Source of the DNA: a virus
IMG/VR virus record: IMGVR_UViG_3300025652_000043
Span: 19,042-83,041 of that record
Strand: one strand, 5' to 3'
Length of the DNA stretch: 64,000 bases
Below the pieces are notes generated by a model, which saw only the letters and a list, made by a program, of their open reading frames with translations, did no database searches and was not told where the DNA came from. Every line of letters begins with the position of its first letter. Position 1 is the stretch's first letter. The position numbers and the translations under genes were made by a program. Positions 42,594-48,752 of the stretch are shown here, in pieces.

Positions 42594-43010
42594 CTACATT
42601 TTGTCTATGACCTTAGAGGCTTTATGAGATATAGCTTTGTCCTTGAACATCTCTCTCTTCTCATCAACAGACAACAAGTCTTCACACTCATAGTACAGTT
42701 CTCTTTCCTTAGCAAGGTCATTCATTAAGTTTATAATGACAGACTGATGCTTATAAGCTTTGATAAACTCTGCCAAGTCTTTATCACAAGACTCTATAAG
42801 GTCTTCACTTTCCAATAGTTTAGCACCTACTAATCTAGATTGTAAGATACTAATAAGGAAAACAGATTGACTATCACTAACTGTTTGACCAAAGTCAAGT
42901 CTAGTGTTACCAACATTGAATACTGTTCTGAGTTCAACAGCTCTAGCTTCTTGTAGATTAACATTGATAGTGTCTACACTCAATTTCAACTCAATAAATA
43001 ATTCTAACAT
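42594..43010 (-). CDS. hypothetical 138-residue helical protein
   Basis: Helical throughout, Leu/Glu-rich, with SILQSRLVGAKLLESEDLIE and a C-terminal stretch of charged residues. No motif recognised. Single transcription unit with box-A copy 5 and its own terminator. Function unknown. Confidence 0.55.
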   Translation of the reverse strand: MLELFIELKLSVDTINVNLQEARAVELRTVFNVGNTRLDFGQTVSDSQSVFLISILQSRLVGAKLLESEDLIESCDKDLAEFIKAYKHQSVIINLMNDLAKERELYYECEDLLSVDEKREMFKDKAISHKASKVIDKM

Positions 43011-43025
43011 AATACATGTATTTAA

Positions 43026-43076
43026 GATAGTAAATTCAGCTTACTATCTCAAACTAGTCTGGGTATTGAAATATGT
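43026..43076 (-). promoter_or_regulatory. box-A element, copy 5, with hairpin
   Basis: Minus-strand CATATTTCAATACCCAGACT then AGTTT (43051-43076), then hairpin arms GATAGTA / TACTATC (43026-43048, seven-base stem) and a TTAAATACATGTATT leader before the ATG at 43010. Confidence 0.7.
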
Positions 43077-43088
43077 AAAAAACATAAA

Positions 43089-43122
43089 AATAACCTAAGT
43101 ATATCTCTATACTTAGGTTATT
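43089..43122 (-). terminator. terminator after the gene at 43128
   Basis: Minus strand AATAACCTAAGTATAG pairs with TATACTTAGGTTATT; T-rich next. Confidence 0.85.
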
Positions 43123-43127
43123 AGTTA

Positions 43128-43487
43128 CTACTTTTCAATATCAAAGCTCTTATGAACTTTGTTTAAAGTCTTCTTCATACCTATAGTAGGTATAATTGCA
43201 AAGACAACACCTGAAGAGTAGAATGTCAACATGTCTTTTTCAGGTGTACCATGCATACACTTAGGATAGAGACCAATACCTGAAGTAGAAGTATGTCCAT
43301 CTTTCTCTTCAAGATGTACTACCATAGAATATCCTTCCTGATTCTCCATCCACTCTATGTCAGTAGATATGCCAACTACAGTTTCACCATAGTTATCTCC
43401 TCCAAATAGGAAAGCAGAGATGACTAGTTTCTCTAAATCAGAATAGTAAGTTGCTGTTTCCTTGTTAATGTCAATAAGATTCTTCAT
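43128..43487 (-). CDS. hypothetical 119-residue protein
   Basis: Mixed alpha/beta protein with a Gly-rich middle (GDNYGETVVGISTDIEWM, then VVHLEEKDGHTSTSGIGL). One Cys (YPKCMHG). No motif recognised. Own box-A element and terminator. Confidence 0.55.
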   Translation of the reverse strand: MKNLIDINKETATYYSDLEKLVISAFLFGGDNYGETVVGISTDIEWMENQEGYSMVVHLEEKDGHTSTSGIGLYPKCMHGTPEKDMLTFYSSGVVFAIIPTIGMKKTLNKVHKSFDIEK

Positions 43488-43502
43488 AATATATGTATTT
43501 AA

Positions 43503-43553
43503 GATAGCTTTTAGATTATACTATCATAAACTAGTGAAGGTATTGAAATATGT
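43503..43553 (-). promoter_or_regulatory. box-A element, copy 6, with hairpin
   Basis: Minus-strand ACATATTTCAATACCTTCAC then TAGTTT (43528-43553), hairpin arms GATAG / CTATC (43503-43525), then the AAATACATATATT leader before the ATG at 43487. Confidence 0.7.
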
Positions 43554-43562
43554 AAAAAAGAA

Positions 43563-43587
43563 AAGAGTAAGCCAGAAGCCTACTCTT
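43563..43587 (-). terminator. terminator after the gene at 43594
   Basis: Arms AAGAGTA / TACTCTT plus a GC-rich inner pair (GGC/GCC), loop of about 4, T-rich leftward. Confidence 0.7.
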
Positions 43588-43593
43588 GTTCTC

Positions 43594-43917
43594 TTAGATA
43601 CCATGTGTTGTGTAACATGTATCCATCATCTCATTTAATGTCCACTCTACTTCATGTTGAAGTTCTTCTTCAGGTGTATAGTCTTCATCAGGATATTCCA
43701 CTTCTGCTAGAGTTTCATAAGACTCTCCAGTTTCATGGTCTTTCCAAGTTAAGACATACTGGTCTTCACTTATTCTATTAACAGTGATAGAACAACATCC
43801 TCTCTTACTTTGTAAGATGTAATGGTCATTTGATGGTTTGCTTAGGAGAGTCAGTCCAACTAGGACTGCAACAACTAAGACTAGTACGGGCAATATATAT
43901 TTGTCTTTCATATTCAT
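43594..43917 (-). CDS. small single-pass membrane protein, 107 residues
   Basis: An N-terminal hydrophobic helix (ILPVLVLVVAVLVGLTLL) directly after a basic start (MNMKDKY), then a soluble tail with two Cys (KRGCCSITVNRISEDQ). The tail is acidic (PDEDYTPEEELQHEVE). The start could be at 43917 or 43911. Probably inner-membrane; function unknown. Box-A copy 7 lies immediately upstream without a hairpin. Confidence 0.55.
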   Translation of the reverse strand: MNMKDKYILPVLVLVVAVLVGLTLLSKPSNDHYILQSKRGCCSITVNRISEDQYVLTWKDHETGESYETLAEVEYPDEDYTPEEELQHEVEWTLNEMMDTCYTTHGI

Positions 43918-43940
43918 AAATTAGTTAAGGTATTGAGTGA
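43918..43940 (-). promoter_or_regulatory. box-A element, copy 7, no hairpin
   Basis: Minus-strand TCACTCAATACCTTAACTAA then TTT, ending exactly at the ATG of the gene at 43917. Unlike the other copies there is no hairpin and no leader, so this copy would give a leaderless message or is not used as a promoter. Confidence 0.45.
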
Positions 43941-43947
43941 TAGTTAA

Positions 43948-43975
43948 AGGGAGGTGATACTATACCACCCCCCTA
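43948..43975 (-). terminator. terminator after the gene at 43982
   Basis: GGGAGGTG / CCACCCCCC-type pairing around a TATAGTAT loop on the minus strand, then T-rich sequence. GC-rich compared with its surroundings. Confidence 0.65.
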
Positions 43976-43981
43976 TTGGTA

Positions 43982-44284
43982 TTATGTACAGTTATGTACC
44001 CAATACTTATGTCCACATATAGGACATTGATGATACTCCAACCAAGCATAGTATGGAGTGCTATCTAAACCAAGTAGTACTGTCTCAGTTCTATGAATAG
44101 CTTCCATCATCTCAGGTACAGGAGCATCACATTGTACACAATGAGTATGAGCATTCACCTCAATGTTTTCTATCTTGTCTGTACTACAGTCAACAAGATC
44201 TCTCCAATCTCTACTGATATGGTCTATAGCATGTATAGTACCATCTATACTCCATATAAGAGTATAACTTCTTCTTGTGTTCAT
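43982..44284 (-). CDS. zinc-ribbon hypothetical protein, 100 residues
   Basis: Two C-x2-C pairs: HTHCVQCDAPVPE around residues 47-57 and YHQCPICGHKYW at 88-96, the classic pattern of a zinc ribbon. The middle is acidic. It may bind nucleic acid or a protein partner. Unit with box-A copy 8, a seven-base hairpin and an AAATACATATGTG leader upstream. Confidence 0.6.
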   Translation of the reverse strand: MNTRRSYTLIWSIDGTIHAIDHISRDWRDLVDCSTDKIENIEVNAHTHCVQCDAPVPEMMEAIHRTETVLLGLDSTPYYAWLEYHQCPICGHKYWVHNCT

Positions 44285-44304
44285 TACACATATGTATTTA
44301 ATAT

Positions 44305-44360
44305 GGCTCTCACTTGTGGGCAGAGAGCCTACTCCCTTACTTAGTCAAGGTGTTGTCACC
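44305..44360 (-). promoter_or_regulatory. box-A element, copy 8, with hairpin
   Basis: Minus-strand GGTGACAACACCTTGACTAA then GTA (44338-44360), then a hairpin with seven-base arms GGCTCTC / GAGAGCC (44305-44329) and a TTAAATACATATGTG leader before the ATG at 44284. Confidence 0.65.
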
Positions 44361-44587
44361 TAGAATGGCAGGTCATCATACAATTCCCTGTCATCTAGAT
44401 TACAATCATCCTCTACATCATACCAGTCCTCACATTCAATGTCTTCTGGTATATCATTCCCTATGTAGTAATAGTCTACATAGTGATACACATCAGATAG
44501 ACACTCTCCTGTTGAGAAAGTCTGACCATGATAAGTGTCACACTCCTTGGTGTCACACATAGATTGATAGATAAATACTAGATCCAT
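44360..44587 (-). CDS. hypothetical 75-residue acidic protein, first leftward gene
   Basis: Very acidic with many Asp/Glu/Tyr/Cys (DVYHYVDYYYIGNDIPED, DWYDVEDDCNLDD). This composition resembles DNA-mimic proteins phages use early to block host DNA-binding enzymes, but no family match is claimed. It is the first leftward gene from the divergent control region. A possible 9-residue leader peptide precedes it. Confidence 0.55.
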   Translation of the reverse strand: MDLVFIYQSMCDTKECDTYHGQTFSTGECLSDVYHYVDYYYIGNDIPEDIECEDWYDVEDDCNLDDRELYDDLPF

Positions 44588-44598
44588 GTCTCTATAGG

Positions 44599-44628
44599 TT
44601 AATACTCTCCACCATAATATATATTCAT
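44599..44628 (-). CDS. possible 9-residue leader peptide
   Basis: Minus-strand ATG followed by NIYYGGEY and a stop, ending 12 bases before the ATG of the 75-residue gene. The run of Tyr and Gly codons just upstream of a gene could allow attenuation-type control, but a short chance frame is equally likely. Confidence 0.2.
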   Translation of the reverse strand: MNIYYGGEY

Positions 44629-44648
44629 GGCTGAGAATACTTGGTTAT

Positions 44649-44700
44649 CTCCCAATTCAAGGGGGGAGTTTCCCTTTCCTAAAACTAGTGGGGGTGTTGT
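44649..44700 (-). promoter_or_regulatory. box-A element, copy 9, with hairpin
   Basis: Minus-strand ACAACACCCCCACTAGTTTT (44682-44700 region), then hairpin arms CTCCC / GGGAG (44649-44668). This is the outermost copy, next to the divergent control region, and presumably drives the first leftward gene. Confidence 0.6.
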
Positions 44701-44809
44701 TATAATAGGCATACATATTCCATAACCCTACAAAAATTTTTTTCTAAATAATTTTTAGATATTTCACTTAATACTTAAATTGTATTAATATTTTTCTTAA
44801 CTTTGATTT
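44701..44809. other. divergent control region
   Basis: About 110 bases between the leftward early block and the rightward late block with no gene. It is very AT-rich (a run of T at 44737-44743) and contains the 20-base candidate late promoter (44773-44792) at its right end and box-A copy 9 at its left end. Confidence 0.55.
44773..44792 (+). promoter_or_regulatory. candidate late promoter, copy 1
   Basis: ACTTAAATTGTATTAATATT, differing at one position from 53281-53300. Both lie just upstream of rightward morphogenesis genes and nowhere else that I found, so they are candidate late promoters. The spacing to the ATG is 18 bases here. Confidence 0.5.
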
Positions 44810-45649
44810 ATGATGACACCAGAAAAACAAAAAAGAGAATTAGACCGTTGTAAAAATGGTCATAAGGATATGACAGGAGAAGAGTACTTTTTCTATAATT
44901 ATTTTAAGATAGGTGGACAGTTGCCTAATCCTAGAACATATACCAAAGAAAGGTTCAAAAAACATAAGGAAGCTATTGAAGCAGATAGAATTTTATGGGA
45001 CACTAAGGTAAGGAGAAATAGAATTCATAGTGGTAGACTAGCAACAACAATGAAAGCAAGAGCTGAATTTCTAGCTAAGTTTCCATTGACCCCAGAAGAA
45101 GCATTTACCACTAAATCTTGGTTTGAGAAGGAAGTAGATAATAAGAGTAAAGAGTTTTGGGAGACAGTTAAGGTATCTCTTAGTAAAGAGGAACTTTTAA
45201 ATGGTGGAAAACCATTATCATTTCTACCTAATAAGTTGACACAAGCACAGGTAGATAATTTTATTAAACAGTGGAAAGATGCTGTACCAATTTGGAAGGA
45301 CAATTTAGTAGGTCCTCCTATTGTAACAGGTACAGCAGGGGAAATACCAAATTTTGAGGATAGAAGGAATCATCCTGATTTTAAAGGAAAAGAGTTTTGT
45401 GAAAGATGTGAAATGTATCCTCAATATAAAGATGGGTTTTGTGCATCCTGTATACATTCAGGAGAAGTTTCTATAGTTGAGAAAATGAAACCTCTGCAGT
45501 ATTTGAATAACTTTAATATGGCTATGTCTCAGATTGAAGGACTTAGTAGTAATGAAGAAAAAATAGAAGCTTATAAAGATGTTTGGATAAAAATATCTAA
45601 ACTGTTAGCTAAAGAAGGAATTGACTTTAAACCGAAATTTAAGAATTAA
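44810..45649 (+). CDS. first morphogenesis gene; terminase-large-like protein lacking the ATPase core, with zinc ribbon
   Basis: 279 residues. The opening (DRCKNGHKDMTGEEYFFYNYF) resembles the N-terminus of the large terminase of this phage (KRCQEGY...VTGHHYMYMNF). Further on, KFPLTPEEAFTTKSWFEKEV matches the pattern at the nuclease/ATPase junction of large terminases (here: ALKPSEAF). No Walker motifs are present between. The C-terminal part holds FCERCEMYPQYKDGFCASC, a four-Cys zinc ribbon. So it looks like a terminase relative that lost its motor core, or a protein evolved from such a fragment. It could act in DNA recognition during packaging, a small-terminase-like role. The start (ATGATG) leaves Met 44810 or 44813. 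Inference; the homology needs a profile search. Confidence 0.55.
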   Translation: MMTPEKQKRELDRCKNGHKDMTGEEYFFYNYFKIGGQLPNPRTYTKERFKKHKEAIEADRILWDTKVRRNRIHSGRLATTMKARAEFLAKFPLTPEEAFTTKSWFEKEVDNKSKEFWETVKVSLSKEELLNGGKPLSFLPNKLTQAQVDNFIKQWKDAVPIWKDNLVGPPIVTGTAGEIPNFEDRRNHPDFKGKEFCERCEMYPQYKDGFCASCIHSGEVSIVEKMKPLQYLNNFNMAMSQIEGLSSNEEKIEAYKDVWIKISKLLAKEGIDFKPKFKN

Positions 45650-45661
45650 AAGAAAAAAAGT

Positions 45662-46018
45662 ATGGCAACAATTAAAAAGAAATTAACATTACCCAAGAAT
45701 GAATATTACTCTAAACATTTGAGTATAGTGAATGTATTTCTTCCAGTGAAGATGACACCTAAAGAAATTGAAGTGTTAGCTTGTTTTATGTCTTTGGAAG
45801 GGGATATTGCAGAACAAAGATTTGGTACTTCAGCTAGGAAACTAGTTATGAGTACTATGAATCTTAAACCAGGAGGTTTAGGTAATTATTTTAAGTCTCT
45901 TAAACAAAAGAAGTTTCTTAAAGAGTTAGGACATAATAAGTTTGAAATATTATCTATGTTATATCCAACTCCAGAATATCAGAACTATATGTTTCAACTT
46001 ATAAAGGTAGAAGATTAG
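45662..46018 (+). CDS. hypothetical winged-helix-like protein, 118 residues
   Basis: Basic at the start (TIKKKLTLPKNEYYSKH), then a segment of the type MTPKEIEVLACFMSLEGD and LGNYFKSLKQKKFLKEL that reads as a winged helix. Such proteins occur before the terminase in several Bacteroidota phages, sometimes as the DNA-recognition part of packaging or as regulators. Its stop overlaps the next start by one base (TAGTG). Confidence 0.5.
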   Translation: MATIKKKLTLPKNEYYSKHLSIVNVFLPVKMTPKEIEVLACFMSLEGDIAEQRFGTSARKLVMSTMNLKPGGLGNYFKSLKQKKFLKELGHNKFEILSMLYPTPEYQNYMFQLIKVED

Positions 46019-46446
46019 TGGCTAGAGTAGTTTACACAGAGGAGTTGATAAGGAAATTTTATGAAGAAGTTTCTAAAGAGTATCCAGAATATCCTATGGC
46101 TACAATTGATAAGATTGTAAGAGCAGAGTTTAGAATGGTGAAAGATAAAATGACCAATGGTGAACTAGAGGATATTAGGTTACAGTATTTATTTAAACTA
46201 ACAGTGTCTCCACAAAGAGTTATGAAGCAATTAAGATTTATGACTTTAAAAGAGGTAGGAATGTCTTTAAGTAAAAGGCAGTATTATATGGAGTTACTAT
46301 TGAATCATGTTAAAAAGAACAAGAAAAAATTTAAAAAGTATGAAGGAAGAATTAAAAAGTACACAGGATACACAAGAAAGCAAATTGATAGGGGGGAATA
46401 TCTTAGTGATGGACATAGCAGCCCTACCAAAAGCACAAGGACTTGA
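46018..46446 (+). CDS. HU/IHF-like or related DNA-binding protein, GTG start
   Basis: 142 residues with GTG start overlapping the TAG of the gene before. The part TIDKIVRAEFRMVKDKMTNG then LEDIRLQYLFKL and SPQRVMKQLR follows the helical-hairpin plus arm pattern of DNABII proteins (HU/IHF), and crAss-like phages are known to carry IHF-like genes. The Lys-rich end (KKNKKKFKKYEGRIKKY) is a further DNA-binding feature. Probable role: bending DNA at packaging or replication sites. The C-terminal 40 residues overlap the next frame. Confidence 0.5.
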   Translation: MARVVYTEELIRKFYEEVSKEYPEYPMATIDKIVRAEFRMVKDKMTNGELEDIRLQYLFKLTVSPQRVMKQLRFMTLKEVGMSLSKRQYYMELLLNHVKKNKKKFKKYEGRIKKYTGYTRKQIDRGEYLSDGHSSPTKSTRT

Positions 46447-46744
46447 TGTAGAAAAATGGGCTACTATTATTAGGGAAGAGGGAGTTTTGTTTTATGACTC
46501 CAAAGCTGGAGATAAGCCAGAATTTATAAACCCTGATGAAAAGATTGTGATGTATGATGTTAAGGATGAACAAGTGATGAAAGATTTAGAAGAGATTTTA
46601 AATTCAAAAGAAGTGAATCCTGAATATAAAGGTGAGTCAGAGGTATTGGAGGATGGAACTATGACAGGGAATTTTGAGACAACATTTCCAATAGAAAATT
46701 TAGAAGAAGTACATAATCAATTAGAACAAGAGTTAGATGACTAA
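46409..46744 (+). CDS. portal-fragment-like hypothetical protein, 111 residues
   Basis: Starting at the Met of MDIAALPKAQGLDVEKW (frame open back to 46307). That segment closely resembles a stretch of the portal protein of this phage (MNINAIPKSAGISMEKW): Pro-Lys, Gly, Glu-Lys-Trp line up. The rest is acidic and helical (EQVMKDLEEILNSKEV). It overlaps the gene before by 38 bases, and six G bases at 46391-46396 could allow a frameshift between the two. So it could be a fragment of portal ancestry or a small packaging protein that shares a portal motif. The function is unknown. Confidence 0.5.
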   Translation: MDIAALPKAQGLDVEKWATIIREEGVLFYDSKAGDKPEFINPDEKIVMYDVKDEQVMKDLEEILNSKEVNPEYKGESEVLEDGTMTGNFETTFPIENLEEVHNQLEQELDD

Positions 46745-46958
46745 TCTTATTTATGATCCAATATTAGGTTTAGTGGGGTGGGAATTTATTAATACTGAAG
46801 AGCCTATTATAGGTGTTCCCTCTGAGACTAAAGAAGCCATTAAAAAAATATTAGAAAATAGGTCTAATCTTATGAAAAATATTATAAACAAAATGCCACC
46901 TAATAGAAGAGTTAAAATGCAGAAAGATTTTCAGTGGCAATTAAGAAAGTTTAAGTGA
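46737..46958 (+). CDS. hypothetical 73-residue protein
   Basis: Starts MTNLIYDPILGLVGWEF and ends with a basic helical stretch (NRRVKMQKDFQWQLRKF). Overlaps its neighbours by a few bases. Function unknown. Confidence 0.5.
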   Translation: MTNLIYDPILGLVGWEFINTEEPIIGVPSETKEAIKKILENRSNLMKNIINKMPPNRRVKMQKDFQWQLRKFK

Positions 46959-47380
46959 TGAATAGATATTATTTACCAACAGAAGAGGAGTTTGAAGTTG
47001 ACCTAGAGTTAGAAGTATATGATGAAGATGAAAATTCATGGTCTCCACATACTCTCAATTCAAATTCTAAGAGTGCTTTTCTACCTCTACTTAAGTCTGG
47101 AGATATTAGAGTTAAATACTTAGATTCTCAGGATTTTGGAAAATTAGGTTACACTGTAAAAAAGACCTTTTTACATGAACAAGAAAATATTATTGGATAT
47201 AGTGGAGAAGTTCCAGTAACGGAGATAATTAATGTTTATGATGAAGAAGCTTTAGGTGTATATAAAGGTGGAACTGAAATAGGGATATTTTATCCTTTTG
47301 ACCCTAAGATTAATCTTAAGATTAATAGTAAGAAGTATTTAATTAAAAACTTAACCAAGTTAAGAGAAATATTAAAATGA
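46958..47380 (+). CDS. hypothetical 140-residue protein
   Basis: The preceding GTG at 46955 is less likely than ATG at 46958, which overlaps the TGA of the gene before. Acidic N-terminus (EEEFEVDLELEVYDEDE) and beta-rich middle (VPVTEIINVYDEE). No motif recognised. Possibly a small virion protein. Confidence 0.5.
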   Translation: MNRYYLPTEEEFEVDLELEVYDEDENSWSPHTLNSNSKSAFLPLLKSGDIRVKYLDSQDFGKLGYTVKKTFLHEQENIIGYSGEVPVTEIINVYDEEALGVYKGGTEIGIFYPFDPKINLKINSKKYLIKNLTKLREILK

Positions 47381-47766
47381 AAGCAAAAATAAATTATGTT
47401 AATATAAAGTCTTACCTTGTAGGCAATTTTAGGTATAGACTTTATTATAGTAAATTTAAGTGGTTAATAAAGAATCACATAGTAGAGCAGATTGATTGGA
47501 GAACTCAAGTAATGGACAAGCAATGTTACGACCAAGGTTCTTGTATATTATGTGGATGCCCAACAATTGCATTACAAATGTCAAATAAAGCTTGTGATAA
47601 ACCTTGTTATCCTACTATGATGAATAAGTCTGATTGGTTTGTTTTTGAACATGGAGGGGTAGTTTATGATAAAGAGACAGATTTTTGTTGGCAAATGATA
47701 AATAAGGAGTTTATAAAGTTTAAAACTAATACTGAAAGAAATAATGAGTTGGAAAAACGCAAATAG
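47377..47766 (+). CDS. Cys-rich hypothetical protein, 129 residues
   Basis: Six or more Cys in the central part (QCYDQGSCILCGCP, then NKACDKPCYP), probably a zinc- or metal-binding module or disulfide knot. Located beside the DUF1573 gene and overlapping it by 23 bases. The remaining parts are basic and aromatic. Function unknown. Confidence 0.55.
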   Translation: MKAKINYVNIKSYLVGNFRYRLYYSKFKWLIKNHIVEQIDWRTQVMDKQCYDQGSCILCGCPTIALQMSNKACDKPCYPTMMNKSDWFVFEHGGVVYDKETDFCWQMINKEFIKFKTNTERNNELEKRK

Positions 47767-48037
47767 AGATTTAGGAGCTGTTAAAGTAGGAAGTGAAACT
47801 AAACTAGTTTATGAATGGTCAGGTGCAGAAATAAAGATTTATCATTTGATTAGTTCTTGTGGATGTACTACTCCTGTATTTGATAAAGAGTCTCAAGAAA
47901 TAAGAGCTGTATATAAAGCAGGAAAAGTGCCTAAACATTTAAAACATATTGGAAGATACACTACTAAAAAGAAAATAAGGATAACTAGTTCTAAAGGAGA
48001 GCATGAATTAACTTTTAAAGCAATAGTCATAGAATAA
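47744..48037 (+). CDS. DUF1573 domain protein
   Basis: 97 residues covering one DUF1573 (Ig-like) domain: RDLGAVKVGSETKLVYEW at the start and the hallmark SSCGCTTPVF in the middle, then strands to VIE. The family is common in Bacteroidota, usually as secreted or surface proteins, but this copy has no signal peptide and sits in the morphogenesis block. A role as a virion decoration or adaptor is inferred. Confidence 0.75.
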   Translation: MSWKNANRDLGAVKVGSETKLVYEWSGAEIKIYHLISSCGCTTPVFDKESQEIRAVYKAGKVPKHLKHIGRYTTKKKIRITSSKGEHELTFKAIVIE

Positions 48038-48597
48038 TGGATTTATTTAAAGTAGAAGGGAATTTAGTTGTACCTACAGAGCATGCTTTGATAATACCAC
48101 CTTATAGTGATATTTGGAATAGAGATAAAGATGCTGAAAAGTTAACTGCTAAAAGAGAGTTTGCTTATATTGAACTCATGTGTAGTTATAAGAAGAGCAA
48201 TGTTTTTAGAGGTTATTCAGAAGATAAAAGACATACAGAAATCTTAAAGGCTATTTATAAAGAAGATGCTGAAAGTTTTATAGTAGATGAATTAATAAAA
48301 GAAGGTATAAAACTTTATGAAAAACTTAGAGTAGAAGCCTCTCCTACATTACAGTATTATTTGTCAGCAAAAATAGGTGCTGAAAAAATGGTTGAGTGGT
48401 TGTCTACATTTGATATGGAAACTACAAATGAAAGAACTGGTTTGCCACTTTATAAACCTAGAGAAATAACCTCAGCATTAAAGGATAGTTATGATGTAAT
48501 GAAAACTTTAAATGCTATGGAAGAAAAAGTAAATGAACAGATATTTGAATCTGTCAAGACTATAGCGAACAAAGAAATTAATCATTTTGAAATGTAA
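48037..48597 (+). CDS. hypothetical 186-residue protein before terminase
   Basis: Helical with charged surfaces (EDKRHTEILKAIYKEDAESF, LYEKLRVEASPTLQYYL). No enzyme motif. It begins on the last base of the DUF1573 stop (TAATG). In crAss-like phages genes here are often small packaging or head proteins. Function unknown. Confidence 0.5.
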   Translation: MDLFKVEGNLVVPTEHALIIPPYSDIWNRDKDAEKLTAKREFAYIELMCSYKKSNVFRGYSEDKRHTEILKAIYKEDAESFIVDELIKEGIKLYEKLRVEASPTLQYYLSAKIGAEKMVEWLSTFDMETTNERTGLPLYKPREITSALKDSYDVMKTLNAMEEKVNEQIFESVKTIANKEINHFEM

Positions 48598-48601
48598 GCA
48601 T

Positions 48602-48751
48602 ATGATAGTAACAGAAGCACTTAATGAACATATAGTTGAAAAAATATCTTTTCATGAACAGAAGAGAGTTTTTTGTGAAAGTATAGAGGATTATGAACAA
48701 TGTGTGTATCATAGAAATGAAATAAAAAGACTAAAAGATATGTTACATTAA
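48602..48751 (+). CDS. 49-residue coiled-coil protein
   Basis: Reads MIVTEALNEHIVEKISFHEQ and ends EIKRLKDMLH; Glu/Lys/His-rich, with a short helical segment similar to UVR-type motifs. It fills the gap before the terminase and ends two bases before its start. Probably a real small gene. Confidence 0.5.
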   Translation: MIVTEALNEHIVEKISFHEQKRVFCESIEDYEQCVYHRNEIKRLKDMLH

Positions 48752-48752
48752 T

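Noticed and set aside
44797-44804. TAACTTTG as a Bacteroidota sigma -7 box
   Set aside because: It matches TAnnTTTG but lies only a few bases before the ATG with no clear -33 partner, and the second late-promoter copy lacks it.
46391-46396. run of six G as a programmed frameshift site
   Set aside because: Possible between the HU-like and portal-like frames, but a normal internal ATG at 46409 explains the second gene without it, and no structure follows.
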